Origin: Sneathiellales bacterium
GTDB taxonomy: Bacteria > Pseudomonadota > Alphaproteobacteria > JANQFL01
Direction: 5' to 3'
NCBI GenBank assembly: GCA_028277845.1
Contig: JANQFL010000070.1
Coordinates: 102,775 to 166,774, forward strand
Length of the DNA stretch: 64,000 bases
Shown here: positions 44,702 through 54,135 of the stretch, piece by piece
Layout of the letters: the number at the start of each line of letters is the position of its first letter
How positions within the stretch are numbered: the first letter of the stretch is position 1
Program-made: the position numbers and the translations under genes
Notes under the pieces: generated by a model
Seen by the model: only the letters and a program-made list of their open reading frames with translations
Database searches by the model: none
Told to the model about the DNA's origin: nothing

Positions 44702-45637
44702 ATGACACAGGGTGACGACCGCATACCGTTGACCGTCATCGGCGGCTTTCTCGGCGCCGGCAAGACGACTCTGCTCAACCGGGTATTGTCGGACAATCAT
44801 GGCATCCGGTTTGCCGTTCTGGTCAATGATTTCGGGGATTTGCCGGTCGATACCAGTCTGGTGACCGACCATGACGGCGAGACGCTGACCTTCGCCAACG
44901 GCTGCCTGTGCTGCACCATGGGCGACAATCTGATGAAGACACTGTCGGACCTGGCAATGCGGACCGAGCCGCCCGAGCATATCCTCATCGAAGCCAGCGG
45001 CGTCGCCGATCCCCGGCCGATCCTCGACCTCGGCACGTTGCATCCGCGCCTGCGCCGGGACCTTTCTTTGGTTCTGGTGGATGCCGAAACCATTCACGAT
45101 CGGGCCGAGGATGTGCGCCTCAAGGAAACCGTCGACCGCCAGATTGCTGCCGCCGACGTCATCCTGATCAACAAGTGCGACGTTGTCGACGAGGCGACAG
45201 TGGCAGCGGTGCGGGCGTGGTTGCGGAAACGGGTACCGGACGCGCACATCGTCGAGACCATGCAGGCGGCTATTCCGCTGGATCTGGTGTTTGCCGGGGA
45301 CGGTTCGCCCGAGCCGATGTCGCGGCCCGTCGCCGCCAATGACCACGACCATGTCGATCACGGGACCCAGTTTCGGTCGGTGACCGTCGTGCCTGAGAAT
45401 CCCATGACCCGATTGGCCATCGAGCAGTGGATGTCGGTCCTGCCGCCGTCGGTGTTGCGGGTGAAAGGCTATATCGCCGCCGAAAACGATCCGGGATCGG
45501 TTTTTCTGGTGCAGCGGGTCGGCAACCGGCTCGACCTTTCGGTCTGCCCGGCGCAAGGCAAGACGCCCGGTGTCGTGTTTATCGGATCGGCCGATCTCCC
45601 GGATGCCGACTGGATCGGCCGCCGGTGCGTCGCATGA
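44702..45637 (+). CDS. CobW/COG0523-family GTPase (metallochaperone type)
   Basis: A 311-residue G3E GTPase. It has Walker A GGFLGAGKTTLLNR, the metal-binding CxCC motif in FANGCLCCTMGDN, the ASGVADP switch region and NKCD as the guanine motif, followed by a CobW C-terminal domain after a His-rich linker (NDHDHVDHG). Such proteins deliver zinc or other metals to client enzymes. The likely clients are the neighbouring amidohydrolase or the iron dioxygenase. The stop overlaps the next gene (ATGA). Confidence 0.92.
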   Translation: MTQGDDRIPLTVIGGFLGAGKTTLLNRVLSDNHGIRFAVLVNDFGDLPVDTSLVTDHDGETLTFANGCLCCTMGDNLMKTLSDLAMRTEPPEHILIEASGVADPRPILDLGTLHPRLRRDLSLVLVDAETIHDRAEDVRLKETVDRQIAAADVILINKCDVVDEATVAAVRAWLRKRVPDAHIVETMQAAIPLDLVFAGDGSPEPMSRPVAANDHDHVDHGTQFRSVTVVPENPMTRLAIEQWMSVLPPSVLRVKGYIAAENDPGSVFLVQRVGNRLDLSVCPAQGKTPGVVFIGSADLPDADWIGRRCVA

Positions 45638-46455
45638 CCGATATTTCCGCAACCGACGTCGCGCGCTATCGGGAAGACGGGGTGGTTTGTTTGCGCAACG
45701 TGTTTTCGCCGGAGTGGATCGACAAAACCCGTCAAGGCATTGAGCGCAACATCGAAAACCCCGGCCGCTTTTTTCGTGATCATACGACCGCCGGTGCGCC
45801 CGGGCGCTATGTCTTCGATTTCTGGACCTGGCGGGACATTCCGGAGTTTCGCGATCTGGTGTTCGATTCGCCCGCGGCCGAATTGGCCGGCCGCCTGATG
45901 GAGGTGGACGCCGTCTCCCTGGCCATGGACAACTGGTTCATGCGCGAGGCCGGGGCCACCGACAGCGCACCGTGGCATCACGACGAACCCTATTTCGATT
46001 TCGACGGTCCGTTGTGCATCGTCTGGATCCCGCTCGAAGACGTCAGTGCCGTGGAGGGGCTGACATTTGTCAGGGGTTCCCATCGTTGGGGCAAGCTGTT
46101 CATGGTGCCGCAGTTCAGCGACAACGTGCCGTTCGACTGCGCCGGCGAGGGGTACGAGCCCTTGCCGGAGATCGATCCGTCTTCCGACGACTACGAGTTT
46201 CTGACCTGGGACATGCGGGCGGGGGACTGCCTGGTGTTCGATATTCGCGCTGTGCACGGCGCCACGACGCGCGACCGGCCCTTGGACCGGACAATTCACC
46301 GCATGTCGCTGCGGTTCGCCGGACCGCAAGCCCGGTTCCGGCCGCGGGGTGAGTGGACCCGGGAAATCAGCGATTACCTGATCGCCGAGGGCCAAAGGGT
46401 GGGCGCGCCACTCGATTGTCGACTGCTGCCGGAGGTTTGGCGCCGGCCGGATTAG
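45634..46455 (+). CDS. Phytanoyl-CoA dioxygenase (PhyH) family protein
   Basis: A 273-residue Fe(II)/2-oxoglutarate oxygenase of the PhyH type. The iron ligands are visible as HxD in PWHHDEPYF and the distal His in IRAVHGATTRD, with a downstream Arg (HRMSLRFAG) suited to hold 2-oxoglutarate. The substrate is unknown; PhyH enzymes hydroxylate varied small molecules. It is coupled to the CobW gene and its stop overlaps the stop of the convergent hpaR by four bases. Confidence 0.9.
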   Translation: MTDISATDVARYREDGVVCLRNVFSPEWIDKTRQGIERNIENPGRFFRDHTTAGAPGRYVFDFWTWRDIPEFRDLVFDSPAAELAGRLMEVDAVSLAMDNWFMREAGATDSAPWHHDEPYFDFDGPLCIVWIPLEDVSAVEGLTFVRGSHRWGKLFMVPQFSDNVPFDCAGEGYEPLPEIDPSSDDYEFLTWDMRAGDCLVFDIRAVHGATTRDRPLDRTIHRMSLRFAGPQARFRPRGEWTREISDYLIAEGQRVGAPLDCRLLPEVWRRPD

Positions 46456-46916
46456 GTTTCCAGGGCGGTGACCAGGGCCTCCAGCTTGCCGTGCAACTGA
46501 TCCAGGTTTTTGTCTCCGAACAGGTCGGAAATCATCTGATATTGCTGCTCCGAATGGGGCGCCACCTGGTCGATCAATCGCCGGCCCTTGGCGGTGATGG
46601 ACACCTGGACCCGGCGCAGATCGCGGGTGTCGGGCTTGCGCGTTAAATAGCCCTCGCTGTCGAGGTGTTTGACGATGCGGGTCAGGCTGGACGTCAGCAG
46701 GCAGCAGCGCTCCGCCAGTTCACCGGCTTCGAGCACCGCCTCGCCGTACAAGGCACGCAGGACCCGCCATTGCTGTTCGGTGACGCCATGTTCCCGCAAC
46801 ACGGGCCGGAACCGGTTCATGACGGATTCCCGCGCGCGCAGCAACGCCATGGGCAGGGAACGGGAGAAATCCCGCATGGGTTCGCTCGGTGTCAGTTTCT
46901 TGTTAGTCCGGCTCAC
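46452..46916 (-). CDS. hpaR: MarR-family repressor HpaR
   Basis: A 154-residue MarR-family protein with the winged-helix region VTEQQWRVLRALYGE to KHLDSEGYLTRKPDTRDLRR. The N-terminal MRDFSRSLPMALLRARESVM is characteristic of HpaR, the homoprotocatechuate operon regulator. It starts at GTG, overlapping the stop of hpaG (GTGA), so it lies in the leftward hpa operon it probably represses. The inverted repeat at 48747-48767 is the likely operator. Confidence 0.92.
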   Translation of the reverse strand: MSRTNKKLTPSEPMRDFSRSLPMALLRARESVMNRFRPVLREHGVTEQQWRVLRALYGEAVLEAGELAERCCLLTSSLTRIVKHLDSEGYLTRKPDTRDLRRVQVSITAKGRRLIDQVAPHSEQQYQMISDLFGDKNLDQLHGKLEALVTALET

Positions 46917-47782
46917 GGCGACACGTCCTCGTCCTCGACCCGGTTGCGCAGGACGCCGATGCCGCTGGCTTCCACTTCGACCACGTCGCCGGGCTTGAGG
47001 TATTTCGGCGGATCGAACCGCGCACCGGCGCCCAGCGGCGTGCCGGTGGCGATGATGTCGCCGGGTTTGAGGATCATGAAGGTGGACAGGTAGCTGATCA
47101 GGTAGCGGAACGGGAACATCAGATTGGCCGTGGTGTCGTGCTGGCGGACTTCGCCGTTGACGCGGGTGGTGACCGTCAGGTCGTCAAAACCGTCAAACTC
47201 GTCCGCCGTGACCATCCACGGCCCGACGGCGCCGGACGCGGCGAAGTTCTTGCCCTGGGTCACGTTGAACTTGCCGTGACGCAGCCAGTCGCGCACGGAG
47301 CCTTCGTTCAGGCAGGTCAGGCCGGCGATGTGATCCTCCGCCTCCGGCTCGGGGATGCGCCGGCCCCGTCGGCCGACGATGATGGCGATCTCGCCCTCGT
47401 AATCGAACTGTTTCGACTCCGGTGGCCGCAGGATGGGGTTGTCGTGACCCACCAGGGAATCCGGCGTGCGCAGAAAGACGCTTGGGTATTTCGGGGCTTC
47501 GGACCCGTCCTTGTACTCCTCGTTGCGTTTGCCGTAGTTGACGCCGATACAGATGATCTTTTCCGGAACGGGTACCGGCGGCAGGAACGTGATGTCGGCG
47601 ACCGGATAGTCCGGTTCGGAAACGGTGGCCAGATCCCGGGCCGCCGGAATCGCCTGATGGATGATCAGGTCGATCAGATGGGGGTAGCTGTCTTCGAGAC
47701 GGGCTCCCAGGTCGACAACCCCGTCGTCAATCACGGCGCCATACGTTTGCCGGCCGTCGATCAGGAATGTGGCAAGTTTCAT
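46913..47782 (-). CDS. hpaG: Fumarylacetoacetate hydrolase-family HpaG-type isomerase/decarboxylase
   Basis: A 289-residue single-domain FAH-family protein. The C-terminal core has KIICIGVNYGKRNEEYKDG, YEGEIAIIVGRRGR and PGDIIATGTPLGAG, with the acidic metal ligands in YEGEIA. In the homoprotocatechuate pathway HpaG decarboxylates 5-oxo-pent-3-ene-1,2,5-tricarboxylate and isomerises the product. The enterobacterial HpaG is a double-length fusion of two such domains; here only one copy is present, so it may do one step or act as a homodimer for both. The start at 47782 gives a normal family N-terminus. Confidence 0.85.
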   Translation of the reverse strand: MKLATFLIDGRQTYGAVIDDGVVDLGARLEDSYPHLIDLIIHQAIPAARDLATVSEPDYPVADITFLPPVPVPEKIICIGVNYGKRNEEYKDGSEAPKYPSVFLRTPDSLVGHDNPILRPPESKQFDYEGEIAIIVGRRGRRIPEPEAEDHIAGLTCLNEGSVRDWLRHGKFNVTQGKNFAASGAVGPWMVTADEFDGFDDLTVTTRVNGEVRQHDTTANLMFPFRYLISYLSTFMILKPGDIIATGTPLGAGARFDPPKYLKPGDVVEVEASGIGVLRNRVEDEDVSP

Positions 47783-47793
47783 GGCTTCTTTCC

Positions 47794-48693
47794 TCAGTCC
47801 AGCAGCCCGGCGCGCTGGAGAACGCCGTCCAGCCGTTTTTCCAGCTCCGGCGTCGCCGGCGCCATGGGCAAGCGGTGCTCGTTGGTGTCCAGAATGCCCA
47901 GCCGTTTCATCATGTATTTCATGGGGATCGGGTTGGTGTCGTAGAAGACGGCCTGGTTGATCTCGAACAGCTTGTGATGCAGCGCCTGGCCCTTGGCCAG
48001 ATCGTTGTCCCATACGGCCTGGCACATGTCGGACAGGATTTGCGGCCGCAGATTGCCGACCGCGTTCATCAGCCCGACGGCGCCGACCGCGAGCATGGGA
48101 AAACTGAGTTCCTCCAATCCGACGAACACCTTGTAGTCCGGTCCGATGGCGTCGAGGCATTCGGACACGAAGCCCAGGTCGTTGACCGCATGTTTCATGC
48201 CGATGAAGCTGTCCGAGGTGTCATGCAGCGCCTTGACCGTATCCAGGGTGACGGATACCGCCGCCCGGCCGGGGATGTGGTAGATCATCCACGGTGTATC
48301 GTGTCCGTCGGTCAGGGCCTTGTAGTAGTTGACGATGCCCCGCTGCGGCGGCCGGATGTAATAGGGCGTGACGATCAACAGGGCGTCGGCACCGGCGTCG
48401 ACCGCGTGGCGGGTCAGGACTTCGGATTCGGCCAGAGACTGCGACCCGGTCGCCGCGACCACCGGAACGCGGCCGTTCGCGGTTTCGATGGCCAGGGTCA
48501 CCAGTTGATTGCGTTCGTCCAATGTCAACGTCGACGGTTCCGCCGTGGTGCCGTTGACCAGAATGCCGTGGGTGCCGTTGTCGATCTGGAACTCCACCAG
48601 TTTGGCATAGGCGTCGTAATCGACGGCGCCGTTCCTGAACGGCGTGACCAGGGGCGGGATGGATCCCCTGATGCGGTCGGCGGCATTGGGCAT
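47794..48693 (-). CDS. DapA-family aldolase in the hpa cluster
   Basis: A 299-residue DHDPS/NAL-family protein, with GILVNGTTAEPSTLTLDER (GTTGE-like loop with Ala for Gly), the Tyr in WMIYHIPGRAAV and the Schiff-base Lys in FIGMKHAVNDLG. AAGGAG lies just before ATG 48693. It is the first gene of the leftward arm, before hpaG and hpaR. No HpaI class II aldolase is in the window, so this class I pyruvate lyase may cleave 2,4-dihydroxyhept-2-enedioate to pyruvate and succinic semialdehyde. The role is inference from position and family chemistry. Confidence 0.88.
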   Translation of the reverse strand: MPNAADRIRGSIPPLVTPFRNGAVDYDAYAKLVEFQIDNGTHGILVNGTTAEPSTLTLDERNQLVTLAIETANGRVPVVAATGSQSLAESEVLTRHAVDAGADALLIVTPYYIRPPQRGIVNYYKALTDGHDTPWMIYHIPGRAAVSVTLDTVKALHDTSDSFIGMKHAVNDLGFVSECLDAIGPDYKVFVGLEELSFPMLAVGAVGLMNAVGNLRPQILSDMCQAVWDNDLAKGQALHHKLFEINQAVFYDTNPIPMKYMMKRLGILDTNEHRLPMAPATPELEKRLDGVLQRAGLLD

Positions 48694-48716
48694 GAAATTG
48701 GCTCCTTCGTGCGAAC

Positions 48717-48746
48717 TTGACAAAACCTCAATCGCCTCGCTATATA
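48717..48746 (+). promoter_or_regulatory. Rightward promoter for hpaF-hpaE-hpaD
   Basis: TTGACA at 48717-48722 and TATATA at 48741-48746, spaced by 18 bases, form a near-consensus sigma-70-type promoter 61 bases before hpaF. The operator-like repeat begins at the next base, where a bound repressor would cover the transcription start. Confidence 0.65.
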
Positions 48747-48770
48747 TCATGTTAATAGTTAACATGACAA
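48741..48770 (-). promoter_or_regulatory. Leftward promoter for the dapA-like gene, hpaG and hpaR
   Basis: On the minus strand TTGTCA (48770-48765) and TATATA (48746-48741) are 18 bases apart. The TATATA box is palindromic and is shared with the rightward promoter. The inverted repeat fills almost all of the spacer, so one bound dimer could silence both directions. Confidence 0.55.
48747..48767. promoter_or_regulatory. Probable HpaR operator, perfect inverted repeat
   Basis: TCATGTTAA and TTAACATGA form perfect nine-base arms around a TAG centre. This is the size and symmetry expected for a MarR-family dimer. It lies in the only divergent gap of the hpa cluster, downstream of one -10 box and inside the spacer of the opposing promoter. 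A gene for HpaR is in the leftward arm, which would give autoregulation. Confidence 0.75.
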
Positions 48771-48806
48771 ATAAAATTCCGAACGTCGCAAACGGTGGGA
48801 AACGTC

Positions 48807-49202
48807 ATGCCTCACATCGTCGTTGAATACTCCGACAACCTCAGGGAACGGGTGGATGTCGCCGCACTGATCGGATGCGTGCACGACGCCGCCTTGACGA
48901 CCGGCGTCTTCCCCCTGGGCGGCACGCGCACCCGGGGCAGCGTGCGGTTCGACTACAAGATCGCCGACGGCGACCCGCGCTACGGCTTCATCCACATCGT
49001 CATGCGGATCGGCCAGGGGCGGGACCAGGCGACGAAATCCGCAGCGGCGGAAACGGTGTTTCAGACCGCAAGCGCGTTCCTCGATCACGCGTTCGAAACG
49101 GCGCCTTTGGCCCTGTCGCTGGAGATGCAGGAGATCGATTCGAGCCTCAGTTTCAAACGCAACACCATTCACGACGATATCCAATCCAAGCAAGCGAAGT
49201 AG
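48807..49202 (+). CDS. hpaF: 5-carboxymethyl-2-hydroxymuconate delta-isomerase HpaF
   Basis: A 131-residue CHMI of the tautomerase superfamily. I chose ATG 48807 because it places Pro at position 2 (MPHIVVEYSDN), and the N-terminal Pro freed after Met removal is the catalytic base in this family. Length agrees with the enterobacterial enzyme (about 126). It isomerises the ring-cleavage acid in the homoprotocatechuate pathway. It heads the rightward arm, followed by hpaE after seven bases. Confidence 0.92.
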   Translation: MPHIVVEYSDNLRERVDVAALIGCVHDAALTTGVFPLGGTRTRGSVRFDYKIADGDPRYGFIHIVMRIGQGRDQATKSAAAETVFQTASAFLDHAFETAPLALSLEMQEIDSSLSFKRNTIHDDIQSKQAK

Positions 49203-49209
49203 ACCGCCC

Positions 49210-50727
<1,518 letters not shown>

Positions 50728-50758
50728 CGTGACGGGACGCACGGGAAAGGAAAACGCA

Positions 50759-51601
50759 ATGGGTGAGTTGGTATTGGCGGCGAAAATCACGCATGTGCCG
50801 TCCATCTGGATGGATCTGACCATCGAGAAGTTCCGCGGCATCCGGGAAAACGCCATCACCGGATTAAGGGAACTGGGAAAACGGGCCCACGACAGGGGCG
50901 CCGAAACGTTTTTGATCTTCGATACCCATTGGATCGTCAATCAGGGTTTTCACGTCAACGCGCAGCGGAAACACGCCGGCGTCTTCACCAGCCCGGAATT
51001 GCCGCACATGCTGTCCGACATGGAATACGCCTACAACGGCGACCCCGAATTGGCTGTATCGATCGCCGATGCCATCAACGATACGGGCCTGCGCGCCATC
51101 GCCCACGATACGCCCAACCTCGGATACGAATACGGTACGCTCGTACCCATGCATCTGATGAACCCGGAGGCCGACATCCGCGTCGTCTCGATGGCGGCCA
51201 ACCAGTTCGCCAGTATCGAGGAAGGTCGGCAGGCCGGCGCGGCCATTGCCCGGACTATCGCGGCCAGCGGCCGAAAGGTGGCGGTATTGGCGTCCGGTTC
51301 CCTGTCGCACCAGTTCTGGCCCAACGCCGTGTCCGCCGAAGGCCTCAACTCGGTCAACACCGAGTTCAACCGCCAGGTCGATTTGCGCGTGCTGGACCTT
51401 TGGTCGCAGGGCCGGTTCGAGGAATTTCTACTAATGTTGCCGGACTATGCCCAGCGCTGTTACGGCGAGTGCGCCATGATCGATACCGCGATGCTGTTCG
51501 GCGTGCTGGGCTGGGATCGGTATGGCGGCCGCGGCGAAATGATCGGAGACTATTTCGGCAGCTCCGGCACCGGGCAATGCAACGTTGAGTTTGTCCTGTA
51601 A
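50759..51601 (+). CDS. hpaD: 3,4-dihydroxyphenylacetate 2,3-dioxygenase HpaD
   Basis: A 280-residue class III (LigB-type) extradiol dioxygenase. It matches my recollection of E. coli HpaD over its whole length, including LAAKITHVPS at the start, FLIFDTHW, EYGTLVPM, VAVLASGSLSHQFW and the end SSGTGQCN. It opens the ring of homoprotocatechuate next to the hydroxyls using Fe(II). GGGAAAGG precedes ATG 50759. No HpaB/HpaC hydroxylase is in view, so the catechol may arise elsewhere. Confidence 0.94.
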   Translation: MGELVLAAKITHVPSIWMDLTIEKFRGIRENAITGLRELGKRAHDRGAETFLIFDTHWIVNQGFHVNAQRKHAGVFTSPELPHMLSDMEYAYNGDPELAVSIADAINDTGLRAIAHDTPNLGYEYGTLVPMHLMNPEADIRVVSMAANQFASIEEGRQAGAAIARTIAASGRKVAVLASGSLSHQFWPNAVSAEGLNSVNTEFNRQVDLRVLDLWSQGRFEEFLLMLPDYAQRCYGECAMIDTAMLFGVLGWDRYGGRGEMIGDYFGSSGTGQCNVEFVL

Positions 51602-51626
51602 CGCCAGGCCGAGTAAGGGGGGAAAG

Positions 51627-52037
51627 GTGGTATTCGAGTATCCCATTAGGGTCGAATGGGGCGATTGTGACCCGGCGCAGATCGTGTTCTATCCGCATTA
51701 TTACCGCTGGATGGACGAAGCGACCCTGCATCTGTTCGAGCATGTCGGCCTCGGTTGGACGGCATTGCGGGAGACCTATGGTGTTCCCGGTCTGCCGTTG
51801 ATCAGTACCCACGCCGACTACAAGCGCCCGTCGGTGTTCGGTGACCGGTTGACCGTAAACGTGCGTGTATCCGATTGGGGTCGAACCTCGTTGACCGTTT
51901 CGCATACATTTCTCAACGGAGACCACGTTTCGGTTGAAGGCTGGGAAAAGCGGATTTGGAGCCATCCGGACCCCGACCGTCCCGGGCGCCTGATTCCGGC
52001 CGTCATCCCCGAAGACGTCAAAGCCAAGTTCGCCTGA
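51627..52037 (+). CDS. Hotdog-fold acyl-CoA thioesterase (4-hydroxybenzoyl-CoA type)
   Basis: A 136-residue hotdog thioesterase. VEWGDCDPAQIVFYPHYYRWMDEA contains the Asp of the DCD(P)A(G/Q)IV motif typical of 4-hydroxybenzoyl-CoA thioesterases. GGGGGGAAAG lies just before GTG 51627. It ends the rightward hpa arm. It may hydrolyse an aromatic-CoA that feeds the pathway; the link is positional only. Confidence 0.87.
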   Translation: MVFEYPIRVEWGDCDPAQIVFYPHYYRWMDEATLHLFEHVGLGWTALRETYGVPGLPLISTHADYKRPSVFGDRLTVNVRVSDWGRTSLTVSHTFLNGDHVSVEGWEKRIWSHPDPDRPGRLIPAVIPEDVKAKFA

Positions 52038-52062
52038 CCATCCGTTAACCAATTAACCCGTA

Positions 52063-52089
52063 TTCGGCGATTTGCGTCTTATCGCCGAA
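52063..52089 (+). terminator. Hairpin after the hpa operon
   Basis: TTCGGCGAT and ATCGCCGAA form a perfect nine-base stem with a nine-base loop, 26 bases after the thioesterase stop. No T-run follows, so it is at best a Rho-type or weak stop. Just before it, GTTAA-CCAA-TTAAC (52044-52057) repeats the core of the proposed HpaR operator. Confidence 0.45.
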
Positions 52090-52315
52090 CAAGTCCGGGC
52101 GTATGTAGCCTCAGGTTTGAAAACACCAGGTTTCGGCCAAATTGTTGCGTTCACATTTCGGTGTGATCGTCCGGCGCCCCGGTCATGGTGCCGACATGGG
52201 CTTTCAATCAATTACTCAAAATACTAGAATTTGACCTTCGGCAGAGCAGCCATTGCAGGGCGGGGTTACGTATCCAGCCGCAGCGGCTTGCCGGAACGCC
52301 ACGGAAGGGCTGCAT

Positions 52316-52945
52316 ATGGCATTGTGGGACCGTCCATTTGCGGCGACGCACATCGCATTATGTGTTTCGATTGCCGCGTTGACCATTGTTTCGTTGTCGC
52401 CGGATACCCGTGCCGACGACGGTAATGTGACCCTGGACAATAGAAGCTTTCAGGAACGTCAGCACGAGCGGGCGGACAATTTGCGACGCCGGTCCAAGGC
52501 CGCCGCGCGCATGCATCTCGGCTATCCGTATTACGGTGGCGACTCCGATCGGCCGGGACCGGACTATTCGGCGTTGAGCCATCAGATTTCACGCCTCGCC
52601 GCGATGCTGCGCCGCATGGCCGAGGAAGACGCGGCGCGGTCCGTGGCGCCGCAAGGCGGTTACATCCCGGCCGGACCTCCGGTTGGCCGGGACGGTTTGC
52701 CGGGCGTTCCGGGGCAAGTCGCGGTCAAGGGCTTGGACATCTACGGGCCGGCCGGTCCGAGCGAGCGCTCGGTGCGGCTGTTGCTCGATTACAAACTGCT
52801 GCTCGTCGGCAACCCACGGCTTCAGGTGGGTGACATCAAGGACGAGGGTGAAACCATACTGGCGAGCGTCGTAACCACAGACGGTTCGCTGGTGGAGCAA
52901 TATCGTGTGAACAAGTCGACGGGTGTGTGGGTCCCAATAAGGTAG
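52316..52945 (+). CDS. Small secreted protein of unknown function
   Basis: A 209-residue protein I do not recognise. ATG 52316 gives a signal peptide (about residues 1-33, ending DTRADD), better than an upstream in-frame start. The rest has a charged helical region (QERQHERADNLRRRSKAAAR), a Gly/Pro-rich stretch near 125-150 (RDGLPGVPGQV) and a C-terminal beta-type region ending YRVNKSTGVWVPIR. It is 73 bases ahead of the CsgG-like gene and probably belongs to the same secretion locus. Confidence 0.7.
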   Translation: MALWDRPFAATHIALCVSIAALTIVSLSPDTRADDGNVTLDNRSFQERQHERADNLRRRSKAAARMHLGYPYYGGDSDRPGPDYSALSHQISRLAAMLRRMAEEDAARSVAPQGGYIPAGPPVGRDGLPGVPGQVAVKGLDIYGPAGPSERSVRLLLDYKLLLVGNPRLQVGDIKDEGETILASVVTTDGSLVEQYRVNKSTGVWVPIR

Positions 52946-53018
52946 AGTCCGTTAGAGTCAATAAAATAACCCCACGCCCCCTGTCGGATCGTATGGCCAA
53001 GGAATAAGGGAGGCTGCC

Positions 53019-54110
53019 ATGTGCGGTCGGTGGACAAAGGGCGGAATCGCAATCGGTGCATTGGCGGTCCTGGCGGTGACAGGCTCGGGCATGGCATTTG
53101 CGCAAGGCAAGGACAATTGGCTCGACAGCGGATCCAACTCGACATGGGGTCAGCCCGCCAACAACAATGCACCCGCCAAGAAAGCGGCGGAGCCGGCGGC
53201 CAGCGCGGCCCAGCCGACCTTGTCCAACACCCGGTGCCCGCCCGGACCCAAACGCATCGTCGCCGTGGGCAAAGTGACGTCGGTCGCGTCTTTCGGACCG
53301 TATTCCACGGCCGATATCGGCGGCGGCATGTCGGCCATGCTGGTCAAGGCGCTGCACGATTCGGGCTGCTACATCGTCGTCGAGCGCGCCAATATCGGCC
53401 AGGTGCTGTCGGAGCATGAACTGAAGGCATCCGGCGCGGCCAACAAGGAAACAGGGCCGGCCCTCGGAAAACTGTCCAGCGTTCATATGTTGATCTACGG
53501 CGCCGTCACCGAATTCGGCGCCGACGACAAGGGCGGCGGCATGAGTCTCGGCCTGTCCGGCGGATCATTGGGCAGCTTGCTCAGTACCGCGATTTCGCGG
53601 CAGACCGCATCGGGGGCCGTCGCCATGGATACGCGCCTGGTCGACGCCTCGACCGGGGAAATCGTCAAGACCTATACCGTGCGCGAAGACATCGAAAGTT
53701 CGGGATGGGATGCGTCGATCGGCTACAACGAAATCAGTGTCGGCGGCAACCAGTTCGAGAAGACGCCGTTGGGCACCGCGGCCCGCAAGATGGTCGTGAA
53801 ATCGGTTTCCCTGATGACGCAGGCCACCGGCAGCAAGGCGTGGTCCGGCCTTGTGGTCGCGGTGGATGGACAGGATCTGTACATCAACGCCGGCTTGAAT
53901 TCGGGTCTGAAGAACGGCGACAAGTTCATGATCGAACGCATCGTCAAGAAACTGACCGATCCCCAAACCGGTGAAATCCTCGGCATCCGCAAACAGGAAT
54001 TGGGTGTCCTTCAATTGACGGGAGTCGAGGACAAGATGTCCTACGGCACCTTCGTTCCGTTGGGCAACGAACAGCCCAAACGGGGTGATCGGGTCATCAT
54101 GGTGAAATAG
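53019..54110 (+). CDS. CsgG/HfaB-family outer-membrane assembly protein
   Basis: A 363-residue protein with a signal peptide (residues 1-30, ending AFAQ) and a CsgG-type domain from about residue 75: RIVAVGKVTSVASFG, SAMLVKALHDSGCYIVVERANIGQVLSEHELKAS, MLIYGAVTEFGAD and AVAMDTRLVDASTGEIVKTYT. CsgG forms the curli export pore and HfaB anchors holdfast fibres. Unlike CsgG, no lipobox Cys is evident at the signal end. About 100 extra C-terminal residues follow (VAVDGQDLYINAGLNSGLKN). AAGGGAGG precedes the ATG. The giant exported protein next door is its likely client. Confidence 0.88.
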   Translation: MCGRWTKGGIAIGALAVLAVTGSGMAFAQGKDNWLDSGSNSTWGQPANNNAPAKKAAEPAASAAQPTLSNTRCPPGPKRIVAVGKVTSVASFGPYSTADIGGGMSAMLVKALHDSGCYIVVERANIGQVLSEHELKASGAANKETGPALGKLSSVHMLIYGAVTEFGADDKGGGMSLGLSGGSLGSLLSTAISRQTASGAVAMDTRLVDASTGEIVKTYTVREDIESSGWDASIGYNEISVGGNQFEKTPLGTAARKMVVKSVSLMTQATGSKAWSGLVVAVDGQDLYINAGLNSGLKNGDKFMIERIVKKLTDPQTGEILGIRKQELGVLQLTGVEDKMSYGTFVPLGNEQPKRGDRVIMVK

Positions 54111-54135
54111 GCGAGCCGTTCCAGAGGCGGCCGAC

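Noticed and set aside
47783..48160. Upstream in-frame extension of hpaG on the minus strand
   Set aside because: It would overlap most of the DapA-like gene; FAH-family proteins begin with the MKLATFLIDG segment at 47782.
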